Position numbers and translations under genes: made by a program. From Loxodes magnus (lineage: Eukaryota > Ciliophora > Karyorelictea > Loxodida > Loxodidae), in assembly GCA_946699065.1 (NCBI GenBank), contig CAMPDV010000136.1:310001-374000 (forward strand): 64,000 bases of DNA, given 5' to 3'. Below, piece by piece: positions 14,301 to 26,169 of the stretch; the first letter of the stretch is position 1; every line of letters starts with the position of its first letter. The notes below the pieces were generated by a model. That model made no database searches, was not told the DNA's origin, and worked only from the letters and a program-made list of their open reading frames with translations.

Positions 14301-14440
14301 TCTCTAAATTTCCCTCAGATGCTTTTAGTTATTAAGGATTTTATGAACCTTCAGATTTTTAAATCAATTAAATATGCTTGAAGCTTCATCTCTCTTAGTC
14401 GCTTGTATGATAATTAATTAACTCATAGCTTCTATTAATA
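8370..14440. other. Six kilobases with no resolvable gene
   Basis: AT-rich sequence in which all frames look similarly plausible under the altered code. Between about 9120 and 12960 one plus-strand frame gives a long, mildly hydrophilic reading with few TGAs, but competing frames are as good (for example NPKRLKEYWLEEFANAK in another frame near 9930). Around 12720-12830 a short TPR-like helix pair can be read. Genes are likely here, but I cannot place them. Confidence 0.3.
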
Positions 14441-15208
14441 AAACTTCTGGCTTATTTAGGAAAATTAAGTATTTATTTTCTCTATTTTTAGCTTCTTTTT
14501 ATTCTATGTTATTAAAGCAGTTAAGAAGAAGGAGTTAACACTATTAAAGCAACTTGCTACTATGGATTTATGGGTTTATTAGTAAAATGTAAGATTCAGC
14601 TTGCGAATGTTGTTCATTCTTTCAATTTTATGAACATTGTGGGGTTGGGAGGGGTATAGAGTTAAATTTAGTGAGCTAATTATGTGTTTTCTATTATTCA
14701 AAAATTAAAGAAAGATGCGTTTGATAATAATTAAAAGAATGGTGGAAGTAAGATTTTTAATAGTCTGAATATACCTCCTACCTTTAGACAGGTTCTTGGT
14801 TGGATTCAAAGTTTTGAAATGAATGTATCTAGAAATTATCCGACTTTGGAAGGGGTTTGAAGTCTATTATCATGGAGTATGCATTTAATAAACATGGTGA
14901 CTCATTTTGTAGAAACTAATCAGCAGAATATCCCCGTTATATCCATTGAGAGGCCATTCAGAGAACTCTAAAGTTTATAACTAATCAATTAAAGAATTTT
15001 TTCGATAAATTTAGATTGAGAAAGATAGCTTTGAATGCTTTGAAAATAAACCCTAAGTGATGAATTGAAATCACTATCTCTTAAGAATAACTAAATATAT
15101 GTTTTTTGTATTAGCATCAAAAAGATTTTTTGGCTCATAATTATAGCTTTTATATAAACAATAGGAGTGAATCAGTTTTACTTAGCAAAAAGAATGATTA
15201 CATCTTGA
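14441..15208 (+). CDS. Hypothetical protein, 5' end unresolved
   Basis: A continuous frame with good codon composition ends at TGA 15206-15208. It has a hydrophobic start, then a small-residue and Gly-rich part (NFMNIVGLGGVQSQIQWANY), a conserved-looking segment (NSLNIPPTFRQVLGWIQSFE) and a final hydrophobic stretch before a basic tail. TAA, TAG and TGA occur in frame as Gln and Trp. This layout suggests the C-terminal part of a membrane or secreted ciliate protein, but I recognise no named family. The start probably lies upstream of the stretch I can read. The 13 bases at 14928-14940 inside it recur inverted in the GC-rich island downstream. Confidence 0.5.
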
Positions 15209-15296
15209 TGATTGGTAACAATATACTAATTATTGCTCTTAATCTCAAATCTTTCTATCTATATTTATCTTAATTCATTAATTTCAACTAAAAAAG

Positions 15297-15612
15297 TTTT
15301 TTGGATCGGAAACTCTTTTCCGATTGCACGACCCGACGCTCTCTTTTTATGAAATAACGGGGATATCCTGTTGTGCTCCAGGCACAGCTGCTAGGGAGAT
15401 CCATCGCTATGAGCAGCCAGGCTTCAATCCCCTACCAAGAGCGGATAATCTCAAAGACAGTGTTCCCTTCAGAAAATGACTCTGACCAGGGACTTTCTCA
15501 GCGACAGGAAAGGAACTTGATTCTAGCCATAAAACCAGAAAGTGTTGTCACGAAGGTCATTCTCGGCTCCCACCATCTTTTCAATTATATATTTATCTTC
15601 ATTTATTAGATA
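15297..15612. other. GC-rich island with ORFs on both strands
   Basis: About 300 bases with clearly higher GC than anything around them, beginning with a hairpin (GGATCGGAAA…TTTTCCGAT). On the plus strand an ATG at about 15350 opens a frame to about 15609. On the minus strand a frame from an ATG near 15575 reads well with TAG as Gln and TGA as Trp (MVGAENDLRDNTFWFYGQ…). A second minus-strand frame contains QQDIPVIS, close to QQNIPVIS in the gene at 14.4-15.2 kb. It could be a foreign insert or an exon of a differently evolving gene. I cannot choose the strand. Confidence 0.5.
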
Positions 15613-16049
15613 TAGATAGCTTAATAAATCATTATTTACTTCAGTTTATAATAGCACTGCATAGCAATTATAAGCATTTTTTATATTTCTTTGGAAGCCT
15701 TTTTCTTTAAAATGGAAATGACAGATAAGATTCTTCCAAATTGATTCTTAACAACCTTTAATCATTTTTCATAGTTTAGCTCTAGAAAATTCAAACGATT
15801 AGCAATACTTATCACTTAGTTCCTTCTTTACGGATCTTATTTCTAAATAGTACGAATTATCAGAAATCACCATCAAATCAAAAGTAATAGTTTCCTTTCA
15901 ACTTAAGACATTCATTAAGTGTAAATCTATTTTTAAAGCTTCTTCTCTCTTACAGAAGGATCTTCGTTAACTACTTACTTTTATAGTAAAAAATCCTAAA
16001 TGTAGTATAATTGGAATTTGAACTTTAAAATTACTATTAATATGCTCCA

Positions 16050-16960
16050 TTGCTAATGTCGGACTTCAAAAATAGATTTTTAGCTCCTAAGAAATAGTAA
16101 GCTGATAGGAGGAACTGAAATAGCTTCAGAAAGGCGCACATGCACTAACATCAATATCTAAACGAAAACCCGGGAAACAAATGAAGACGGCTTTGCATCA
16201 AGAAATTACAAAGTTAAATTTCTCTAGTCAGATGAGTATGGAATAGCACATCAAAATAGTACTAAACCTCTAGGAAGAGTTTAGGAAGCTTAGAAATGAG
16301 AATGAGAAGATGACTGAAAAGAACCAGCACGGTTATCATGACACCTTATAACTCAGAATGACAAATTAAGAGAGGGAGATCGAAGTTCTTCGGAATTGCC
16401 AACGAGAGGAATTCAGCTAGATGAACTTCCAAGTGGCGAGGATCCAAGCTTAGAATTCTTAGATTGAAAACATTTTACAGAGTCAGAAGAAGACATATAT
16501 TTAACCAGAATAGAACGAAAAAATTAAGATTGAAAAGACTCCGCAGGAAATGAAGAAAGAAGAAAAATTGATTAATATTTAGAAACTATGCTATTATTGT
16601 AAAAGTACATATCATCTGTAGAAGAACTATGCAGAATTTGTACAGTCAAGGAAAAATCATGACAGAACAATCTTAATAACAAATAATGAGAAGGAAAAAT
16701 TAGATCTTACGAGTGGAGAATGGAGCGGATTACAGGTTGAAAATGGATTTTAAATAAGAACTAGAAATTTTAAGATGGAAGTACAGCAAGACTTGAACCT
16801 CCAGTGCTAGATCTCGTAAAAAACCTAGGCTCTAACTTTAAAATCTGTATTCAGTGGTAATCTGTCGAATATGACGGACATTTTAATAATAATAATCATA
16901 TATTTTATTACTAGAATGGTGAATATTTTTCTTCTATTAAGACCAAAAAACTTTCAGTTC
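16050..16960 (+). CDS. Zinc-knuckle coiled-coil element ORF, copy 2 (best preserved)
   Basis: A single frame runs across the region if TAA and TAG are Gln. Order: a basic N-terminal part, the shared motif SSQMSMEQ, a long coiled coil (VLNLQEEFRKLRNENEK), then CYYCKSTYHLQKNY. That last motif follows the CX2CX4HX4C zinc-knuckle spacing but has Tyr in place of the last Cys. An acidic C-terminal part follows and the frame then dissolves into AT-rich sequence. In copy 3 the Gln after VLNL is CAG, while here the same position is TAG, which supports the reassignment directly. I found no in-frame ATG at the N terminus, so the start is unresolved. It resembles Gag/ORF1 proteins in layout; no polymerase ORF is visible. 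Confidence 0.6.
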
Positions 16961-18750
16961 TAGATTTTTAGAATTTTAACTCATTTTAAATAGAGTTAAG
17001 CTATTAGATCGCTAAATCTCATAGACTATTTCTTTAGTTAAATTTCAATACTCAAATTTCAAAATTAAAACTAAAAAATGAAATCAGTCTTTCAACCCTC
17101 TTTAAATAACGGAAAAGAATTGTATCTTAATTAATCCTATTTATTTTTATTTATAATCAAGATATGTTTATTAGGTAGTTTAGAAAATGATGACTAGCAT
17201 CGAGATAATTGAATTTTGAAATTAGAAACTAAGCGTAAAATCATACAGTCAATTAAATACTTAAGGTTTAAAGTCATAAAAGTTAAGCATTTAATACCAC
17301 TTAAAATAAAGCTTATCTAATCAAAAATTTTCAGATAATATGTAAATAATCTAGTAAAAGGACAAGTAAGAGATATGTAATGTGATCTATGCATTTCAGT
17401 ATGAAAACTCTAGAGAAATTTGAATAATTTATACTTTAAATCCCTTCGATACTTTAATTAATTAAATAATTTTATATTATTCACATCCAAAACTTCGCAA
17501 CTATAATTTCTTTTAGATTTTATAAATTATAGGCTTATCTAAATTTAACTACTTTCATCAGATAAAGAAAATTCAAGGCTATATATCTATGGTTTTATAT
17601 ACTGCCTTGATATTAGAACATATTTTATTGATGTACTTGCTAATTCTCAATAGACTAGGAAATATTTCTTTAAATATAAATTTAAAAGTTCCTAAATCTT
17701 GGGATTTAATACCTATACCCCTTAGCGCTTATCACTTTTCTATGAGAAATATTCATTTTAAAACTCCTTTTCTTATCATTTTCTTTGAACATTTTGACTG
17801 TTAAATTTCATTATTCCTTCTCTTTTTTTATCTTTTAACAAAACTTCTTTCAAATGTTCCTTCATTGCGATAAAAAGCTTCATTTTTCTTATTTCATTTA
17901 ATAAATTAAAAATGATAAATAAATAGGTAAGTATCCATTTAATTGATGCTTTAATTAGAAGTACGATAATATGAGACAGATGAAAGTAGATATCAGCAAA
18001 AAAGTTAAAGTTATAAAGCTAAAGAAAAGCTAGCTTACTATAACTTTTTAACTATTGATACCGTTAATCTTTTTAGTTTACTTATTCTGAAATAGAGATC
18101 TTAGAAGCTTACTAACCATTTATATAAAAGTACTTTTGCTATGTCAAACCTATTATATATTAAGAGTACCTATATATCTTTAATAGATAGCAACCAATTG
18201 TTATTATAGTGCTTCAAGTGTAATCAACAAGTTTAGTTCTAAACTTGCTAATTTATTTCTTTGGCAATTTTCATTTTTATATCAAAGATTCAAAGTTGAT
18301 GATTCATAAACAGTTAGAACCATGTTAAGCTTTCTTTTGGTCTTTATTATGATATTAATATCTAAGAGTTATAAAAAGCTAGTGATATGATATATAACTA
18401 AACATTTTCCCACTACTTTTGTCCTAGTTAAAAGGATTTAAAGAGCTAGGCTTTATTGAATCCTTTTACTTTCTTATGTTTTACCTTTAAAAGCTTTCGT
18501 TAAATTTTAGAATTCATATTGTGTAATCAACTTAATTATATTATAAGAACGGATAATTTATAACAGATGAAGTATAAAATTATCGTATATACTATCCCTT
18601 TTTAAGCTTATTTCTAAGATAAATACTATAAGATTATATTATAATAATAATGGAATATAATTGAATTGTTCTTTGCTTAAATGAGATTTTCTCTTTACTT
18701 ATAAAATACTCAAAATGAATTCTCTTTTGCTTTTAATTTTTAAAGATAAG
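16960..18750. other. No resolvable gene
   Basis: AT-rich sequence. The frame at 17589-17804 is short and unsupported. The last 350 bases before 18754 resemble, base by base in patches, the flanks of the 900-bp element near 30.05-30.27 and 31.17-31.28 kb, so they look like the duplicated upstream region of the membrane-protein family. Confidence 0.35.
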
Positions 18751-18753
18751 GAA

Positions 18754-19330
18754 ATGGAAACTCTCATAATTCTCAAATGTATAAAAGTTCAAAAACCAGT
18801 TAAAACTTTCGCTTCACTTTCTCTCAAATTTTTCTTCTTTTTCTCTATTATTTCAATTGCACCTTTAATTATTTTATATGTTGCTAGCTAGAATGGCAGT
18901 GGCTCTATAAGTTTTCATTCTTTTTGCATCCTATATGCTATTATTTAGCTTTCTTCCGATTAAAAAAAGAAAAGCTTAATCATAATACTCGCTTTATAGT
19001 TTGATCGATCTTCTACCGTTTTTATAACGTCACTAGTATTTTCAATGTGAATTTCTGATGATGAAGGTGAAAAAGGATACAGTTATAGTGAAGATAGTTA
19101 TGGAAAAATAAAAGTATAATACAGTCTTATAATGATGCATTTATCTTGCTAGATATTTCTCACTTTTTGAATTTCTTTATTATAGCTATAAGGAAGTTAT
19201 TTAATTTTTTAAATCAGAAAAGAATCGTGTAGAGTTTTAGATCTCAAGCTTGTAAATATTTCTCTTTAGTTTGGTTTTTTCATTTAAAAAATCTTTATTA
19301 ACTTAGATTACAAACTATTGGTCCTTTTAG
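18754..19330 (+). pseudogene. Four-span membrane protein family, decayed member
   Basis: Starts METLIILKCIKVQKPVKT, closely matching ILRCIRVQKQVKT in the intact member at 25222. It continues with hydrophobic spans, then an acidic loop after the third span (SDDEGEKGYSYSEDSYG) that parallels the acidic Cys-containing loop of the intact paralogue. After about 19105 the fourth span is found only in another frame (AFILLDISHFLNFF…), which points to a frameshift. The Gln-rich tail of the intact members is not visible downstream. The upstream 120 bases are shared with the remnant at 31.2 kb. Confidence 0.55.
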
Positions 19331-21305
19331 TCTCATTAGTTTACTTTTTGTTATCACTTTAGATTAAATTTCTTGCTTTGCTTCATTTATGTGTAAAAAG
19401 TATCAACAATGAGCTTTAAACAATCATATTAAAGCTAAAATTTAGTGTTTCCTTTTTCTCTTTAATTGACTAAAATATTTGATAGCCTAGTTTAGTCTTT
19501 ATCTTCAAGAATTAGCGAATAGTTAGTTCTTGAGTCTTAGCTTACTTATCTATATACCCTTGAAAATTCTTTTTAATTTTTGAGCATTTTTGATTAAGAT
19601 TAGTTGGATAAACTTAAGAATCTATTAATTAGCTAGAAAATTAACTCTAATAAATTAAAAAAGGGAAATGAAATCTCACAATTGGTTTCTTTATCCTGAA
19701 ATACTTTTAATTTAAGATTATTAAGATCTATCAAATGAGCACTGATAAGCCTTTTTATCTCTCTTTTGCTATAAATTCTTAGATATAGCTCTATATTTTT
19801 AAAAGCTAGTTAAGATGATTAGAAGCTTATAAGCTGTTAATTTGCTCTTTAGTAGGCATTTTTATATCCACTATCTTAAGTTTATAAAGTAGTGCTTCGG
19901 TTAGCTACTCTAAGCTTTTTAGATTCTAATATTGATTTCTATAGAGAGTGGTGATTATAGGTATTCAACTTTAGTTTTTCTACCTAAGTCTACTAGCTAA
20001 ATTTCTGAGTTTACCTATACTTAAATTTTATCCAAATTGATTACATTAACTAGAAATAATAAATCAGTCTCACCACTTTAGAAGAGGCATAAAAACTAAG
20101 TTAAATGCTTAGAATTGCATTGATATAGATAAATGATGAACTAGAGAAATGTAAGATTGAGCTTTTAATATGAGATGGATTAGAAAGAAGTCAAGCTGTA
20201 GATTAACAAAACGAAAGAGCACAGAAAAGGAAAAAATTAAATCAAGAGCAACCAAAAAAAATAAATAGTTAGTACCAAGAAAAAGTCTAAATGAATTAAC
20301 AAAATTAGAACTAAAAATGATTTCTTAATTAAAAAATTAATTGGATCAGATATATATTATGAGACTAAGAAATTTTTATCATTTCATTAATTAATAAAAA
20401 GAAAGTCTAATTAAAGAAATCTAAAAAAATGCAATTTGAATAAAAATCGAATAAAAAGGCAGGATTCTTAAATAAAAGAATCTGAGAACGAAATCCTGGA
20501 GTTTAAATTTTTTTTCTAATAGAGTCTTTAAAAAAGTAAACCCGAGAATCGGAGAAAACTTTTGAATCAAAATATAAAGCTAAATTTATAGGCCACTATA
20601 AACATAAATTGGAAGATTAAGGATATAAGGAAATGATGAAAGTCATAATATATCTTCAATTAGGTAGATAGTAATTTATAGGAAAATCCAGCTTTGAGCT
20701 AGTAAAAATTTTGAAGAAAGCTATTTTAACTAAAGTTTAAATTCCAGTTTTTAGAAAGGAGAAAAGAGTTGAATAGCCTAAAACTTCAAATGAGGCTAAT
20801 TGACTTATTTAAAGAATAAGTAACACCAAACTCAAAAAATAAGTTAATCATAACTCATATAAAGTCACTAAGTATAGAAATAAACCTCAAGCAGAATAAA
20901 TATAAATCTTCTAAATCAAGTGAGTTAATAGTCGTCAACTAAAATAGTTCATTAAAGAAATATAAAACTTAAAAAATGGATAATCTATCTTAAATCTAAA
21001 GCTCTAATATATTAAAAAAGTATTTTTACATGAAAAGTACATAAAGAGTGTGATGTAGGATTATAAGGAACAAACTTAAGGTATAAAAGATAAATCAAAT
21101 AGATGATGGAAAATTAATTTATCCAACTAAAGAGTAAATAAGACTTAGAAGTAAAACGATTTATCTATTTTAGTATAAGAATAGAAATTAACTTTAGTTG
21201 CTCTCTTGAAATTTGATAAAAGATATCCCCAGTATAAATAAGTGTATTTAACTGAAGACTAACCCTTTTATTATATCAAGAGAATAAAAATTTCGTTAAA
21301 TTAAA
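19330..21305. other. Purine-rich stretch, no frame resolved
   Basis: From about 20060 to 21240 the plus strand is rich in A and G, which in this window usually marks plus-strand coding sequence. Several frames give Lys/Gln/Asn-rich readings and none has a domain or a paralogue. I list no gene. Confidence 0.3.
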
Positions 21306-21308
21306 ATC

Positions 21309-21332
21309 AATTTAATTTAATTTAATTTAAAT
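21309..21332. repeat. Short AATTT tandem repeat before the membrane-protein gene
   Basis: About four to five copies of a 5-base unit (TTTAA/AATTT) lie directly upstream of the ATG at 21341. It could be part of the promoter or 5' leader, or a slippage-prone AT repeat. Confidence 0.7.
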
Positions 21333-21340
21333 AAAATAAA

Positions 21341-22309
21341 ATGGAATAGGTGCAGCTAATGAGGATTTTTAAATGTATAGTTTTTTAGAAATAAAATAGG
21401 AGTCAAGTCTTAACTTCCTTCGTATTTTCAATGATTTCATCTTCACTTTCATTTGGATCTATGATTTTACTAGATTTAGCATGCATATTTATCTGAGGAG
21501 CGCTTTGCAACTTATCTATTTTTTATCCCATACTATAGATCTTTGCTTTCTTCAAAAAAGAAGGTTAAAAAGCTAGACTGATAATGATAATAATGATCTA
21601 AGTTTTTCACTCAGTCACAATGCTTGTAATAAGTATTCTGCTTGGTCTATACTTCCTTTCTTATTTCAAATTATGCTATGACATAAACACAAGCTACAAG
21701 AATAAGAGCGATTACGGATTATACGTTAATTAATTTTGAATTGATTGTGATTACGGTAAGGGTTTATTCTACTTGATTTTAATTTCCCTTTGGGTTTCAG
21801 TCTTGGCTCATATAATAAATTTTATTGTAATCATTTGCAATATTATAATTGTTTGCTAGTTAAGAAATAACAGAGTAAGTGTTTAAAATCAACAGTAGTT
21901 AATAGCTAATCCTTAATTCCAAAATTTTACTTATTAGTAATTAACTGCTAGGGTGCAATTACAGCCCAATATTTAGCAAAGCCATAGTGAGACCGTTCCT
22001 CTTAACTAGCATCCCACCAACTACCAAATAAATCCTAGCTCCTATCAGCCTTTTGTTCAAGCTTAATAAAATGTTGTTTAAAATATTCCTCAGAATAATT
22101 TTTAGTAATTATAACCTTTTCAAATCAAGTATAAAGTTGTTGGAAACTAAGAAAACTAAAATGAATACTAATAAACTGAAAATTAACCGTTAAAATAGGA
22201 AAACAACTAACAGGAATACCAAGTAGCGACAATGCTATTTCCATTAGAGGCAGTTAAATCGTTTTTAGCTTATTTAAGAAATCCAGAGGAGCAGAAAAGA
22301 GAAGATTGA
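21341..22309 (+). CDS. Four-span membrane protein with Gln-rich tail, member A
   Basis: 322 codons from ATG 21341 to TGA 22307-22309, in frame throughout. A short basic N terminus (MRIFKCIVFQKQNRSQ) matches the family start. Residues about 25-190 contain four hydrophobic segments, with a loop before the last one (CYDINTSYKNKSDYG…WIDCDYGKG). The rest is a hydrophilic Gln/Asn-rich tail ending NPEEQKRED. Two internal TGA codons fall where Trp fits a membrane protein. The last 290 bases of coding sequence plus 45 bases beyond the stop are almost identical to member B at 25222, while the membrane half is strongly diverged. Probably an integral membrane protein with a cytosolic or luminal tail; no family name is recognised. 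If the final TGA were Trp, the frame would run to about 22563, but the shared end argues for a stop here. Confidence 0.85.
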
Positions 22310-22354
22310 AAGAACATCATAAGACTCTTTTTAATTAGATATAAAAGCAATCTA
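22017..22354 (+). repeat. Shared tail block, copy in member A
   Basis: 338 bases matching 25829-26166 with about five substitutions and no indels that I can see. They cover the Gln-rich tail, the stop and about 45 bases of 3' sequence. Outside the block the two genes differ strongly. Recent gene conversion or exon/tail capture would explain the sharp edges. Confidence 0.9.
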
Positions 22355-25215
22355 TTTTAATAATAATTAAATATAGTATAAATAATGTTTCTTGCTTTTA
22401 CTCTCATAGATGCTAAATATATCCTAAATATAGTGCTAAATAACCTTATCATACATAAAGCAGTGTATTTATCAATTTTTTAAGCAGTTCTATTAAAAAA
22501 GGGAACGATAGTAACCCTTAATTTTTCTTAGTCTTCAATTTTAATTTTTCTTTCTACGAAATGATTTCAAATAAAATGCTTAAAGATTAATTAGATTCTT
22601 CCATAGCCACATCTTCCGATCACATCAAAGTAATGGGGAAAAGGTTAAGTGGAAGGAGAAAATCTAATTAACCTATAAGAAAAATAAAGGATCAAGATTA
22701 AATCTATAAAATAAAGAAGTAGAGGAATATTTAATCTTTGCTAATTAAAGAAGTAAAGATAGAATCTAGAAATAAGACCCTTTGACCATAATTAAAAAAA
22801 ATGGGGATTGAAATGCTTTCTAAAAATAGCTTATTCAATTAAGAAATTAAGCTTTTACCATTAAGAAGGAATAAGAATTTATCTTATCTCAATACCATAA
22901 TAAGCACTTCTAGCAATCATAACGAAGAGATAAAAGGATACCTTACGTATTTCCTCTTCTTTCTTTGAATTCCTTTCAAAGAAGATTAAATTTAGTAGAG
23001 GTTTGATTCTAGAGATTATACACTAAAATAGTATTTTATAAGCTATTTTAGGAAGAGTAGATATATTAAAGCAACTTACATTGTTATGTTGTAAAAATGA
23101 TGGAATAACTTATGGAAGAAAAGCATATAAATTATATGAATCTGTTACAGTACCATAACCAAATGATTAAGAGTAGACAAAAGAAAAGCTAGTATAACAC
23201 TCTTTAATTTCTAGGTTTAAGTGAAAAATTATTCAGAAAATCAAGGAAATTTATAGAAATATTTTGAAAATTAGAAAAGAATGCTAAAATATACGAAAAA
23301 ATAAGAAAATATTAGTTTTAACTTTAGAAACTTTTAGCAGAACTTTTAGAAATCGATAGACCCATTTATATGAAATTGTATTTTATGATAAGACTCTTAA
23401 AAGTAATCTTTTATGCTAGAAAATGTGAATCTTAAAGTTTAGCTTCCAAAACTACTAGTATATTTCTTAAAACGGATAGTAAAGAGATCTACCTAAAATT
23501 ATTAAGAAAACTATTTTATGAAAAATTAGGAAAAAGAAAGTATAAATAAGAAATAAAGCTATTAACTTACTATAACAAGTATTAGTGAAAAAGTTTATAA
23601 AGAAAATACTATGATGAAACTAAGATTATTGGGTAATTACAAAAAAATTGGAAGCAAAAGCTTATAGTTCTTTTTGCTAAAAAAATAAGAAGGAAGACTA
23701 AATTAACTATAATTATTTAAGTTGAATATCTTATTCTCTGTTAAGATTAGTGAAGATAATTATCAACTAACGAAGTAAAGGAAAAAGGATATAGTTTAAA
23801 AAATAAGTTTCTTTGTAATAAAAGTCTTAACATTTTTATTTCTACTCTATTCAATCATTGTAGGTTTTATTATAAAAATAATAGTTTATTATAATGGCGC
23901 TAAAATCATTAGGTTAACAATTTTAAGTTTAATTGTGTTGTTCTTATAAAAATTTTTGCAGCTTTCTGCGAAATTACTCCTGGGTTTTTATTCTTTTTTT
24001 CTTCTGTTCATCCTTCATATTGTTCTGAAGGTTAATCTTCTTATTAAACTACAAGTTCCATATATACGTTGCTCCTTTTAATATTTCCTTCGTTATTCTC
24101 TTCTTCACTTCTGTTATTGATTCATATAATTCCATTACTAGAAAAAACTTTCTCTATATTTAACCTTCTCACATACAATATATTTGATTCATTTTTCTTC
24201 AAATTTTCTTCTCTTTTACTCTTTGCTTAATTTAAAACTGCTAACATTGCCTTACTAGATGTCCTTTCCTTTTGCAGAATTAACATCTTAATATATTCCT
24301 CTACTTATAAATGTAATCAAAATTTTGTCCTTCTTTATATCCACAAGGTCTTCATTTTTTTAGTTTTCACGATTATTAATGAATAATGCTAGATAAACTT
24401 ATTGAGTATTTCTTCTATTATTTTAGTTGAAAGTTTACCAAATAGCTTTACTCCAATAATAAGAATAATTACTATCTGTTTAAATTAAGCCTAAAACTAA
24501 TAGCTTGCTAGTTCAATTACTTAGATCATTAAACAAGTAAGCTATTATTGAGCAAACTTAAGTTAAGTAGGTTCGATTTACCACTCAATAGCAAATTTAT
24601 TTTGCTCGCTGATTTGCTAAAAGGATAGATAAAGTAAAAATGATACTTACGAATCCTCTGATTCATAATAAATAAGAGCTTTCTTTCTTATCCCCTCACT
24701 TTAAAATGAAGCAAGTTACCATTAATAATTAATAAAGCAAAATATTATCAATCTTAATTAGAAAATCTAGAGTTCTTTATTATTAAACTATCAACTTTAA
24801 AATAATTTATTAAGAAGCTACCATGTCTATAAAGCTTAGCTAGATGATGAAGTATGATTATGATATGAGTGTTAGGCAAAGTTATCAAGTAGGCTGATTA
24901 GTCTGTAAAGAATATTTTTTAGTAGACTATTCTTGAAAAGCATTCATTTAACTCTTCCTTTAATAACTTAAAACTTATTACCTAAATAAACTATTACCCT
25001 ATACTTATTTTTTTCAACTTTAGTCTTCATTAATTTTAAGTTCTCTTTACATTTTAATACTTCAACTGACAAGTAAAAAGATAAATCATGTAAAGCGTTG
25101 ATTTATCTAGAAGATTGGCTGTTTTAATAAACTTGTGTGATAGATATTTATAAAGAGAATAAAGACTTGGATAATAGCTAAAACCTCTTTAGCTTATTAA
25201 TAGAGGAATAACTTA
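22355..25215. other. No resolvable gene
   Basis: AT-rich spacer between family members A and B. A purine-rich plus-strand stretch near 22600-23800 may hold coding sequence, but no frame is supported by a domain, a paralogue or clear composition. Confidence 0.3.
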
Positions 25216-25221
25216 TTAAAA

Positions 25222-26121
25222 ATGGATATCTAAAGTGAAAAGATTCTAAGATGTATTCGAGTTTAGAAGTAAGTTAAAACTTAGGTTTATGCTACTTTTA
25301 TAATCTCATTACTTTTATTAGGCGTTGCAGTTGCAGCTTGAATTATTATGTCAAAATGTAGCCCCGGAATCGCTGTGATTTGCTTAGGTTGTGTTTTGTA
25401 CTTGAAATGCTAATATTTTTCCTTCTGCATATACAAATGTTAAAAGGTGTGCTTGATCACCTGCTGTTTTTTTTAATTTTTGCATTCAGTTGGAATAATA
25501 TTTATAACAATAATAGTGCATATCTGAACTTCTTCTGACTATGAAGTATGCTACGGAGAAAATGCAAATTGCCGAAATGACGATTCATTTGGTTTATAAT
25601 GCGAAGATGATGATGGATGAGTTGACTGCTATTACTCTAAAGAAGAATACGAATATTTGATATTAGGATTTAAAATCGCTTATGCTGCTTATTTTTTAAC
25701 TTTAGTAGTATGCGTTTGTAATGTTATCATTGCTTGCAAAATTGGTAGAAGTAAAAGAAGAATACATCCACCTGCTCCTTAGTTTATTTAGTATAATTAT
25801 AACATTCCCATTCCTAATAACCAGCCTCCCAACTACCAAGTAAATCCTAGCTCCTATCAGCATTTTGTTCAAGCTTAATAAAATGTTGTTTAAAATATTC
25901 CTCAGAATAATTTTTAGTAATTATAACCTTTTCAAATCAAGTATAAAGTTGTTGGAAACTAAGAAAACTAAAATGAATACTAATAAATTGAAAATTAACC
26001 GTTAAAATAGGAAAACAATTAACAGGAATACCAAGTAGCGACAATGCTATTTCCATTAGAGGCATTTAAATCGTTTTTAGCTTATTTAAGAAATCCAGAG
26101 GAGCAGAAAAGAGAAGATTGA
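25222..26121 (+). CDS. Four-span membrane protein with Gln-rich tail, member B
   Basis: 299 codons from ATG 25222 to TGA 26119-26121. Starts MDIQSEKILRCIRVQKQVKT, then four hydrophobic segments. Between the third and fourth is an acidic, Cys-bearing loop (YEVCYGENANCRNDDS, then CEDDDGWVDCYYSKEEYEY), which suggests an extracytoplasmic disulfide-linked loop. After the fourth span comes a basic stop-transfer sequence (IGRSKRRIH) and a Pro/Gln/Asn-rich tail. Internal TGA codons (AAW, HIW, DGW) read as Trp. The tail is the block shared with member A. It has the layout of a tetraspan protein; the exact family is unknown. Confidence 0.85.
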
Positions 26122-26166
26122 AAGAACATCATAAGACTCTTTTTAATTAGATATAAAAGCAATCTA
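25829..26166 (+). repeat. Shared tail block, copy in member B
   Basis: Same length as 22017-22354, about 98% identical by eye. At least three of the differences change an amino acid (Ile/Val, Pro/His, Thr/Ile), so the copies have not been perfectly homogenised. Confidence 0.9.
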
Positions 26167-26169
26167 CTT

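Noticed and set aside
16781..16870. Possible tRNA on the minus strand (GGTTCAAGTC-like T loop).
   Set aside because: The sequence around the loop does not pair into a T stem or acceptor stem, and it lies within the reading frame of the zinc-knuckle copy.
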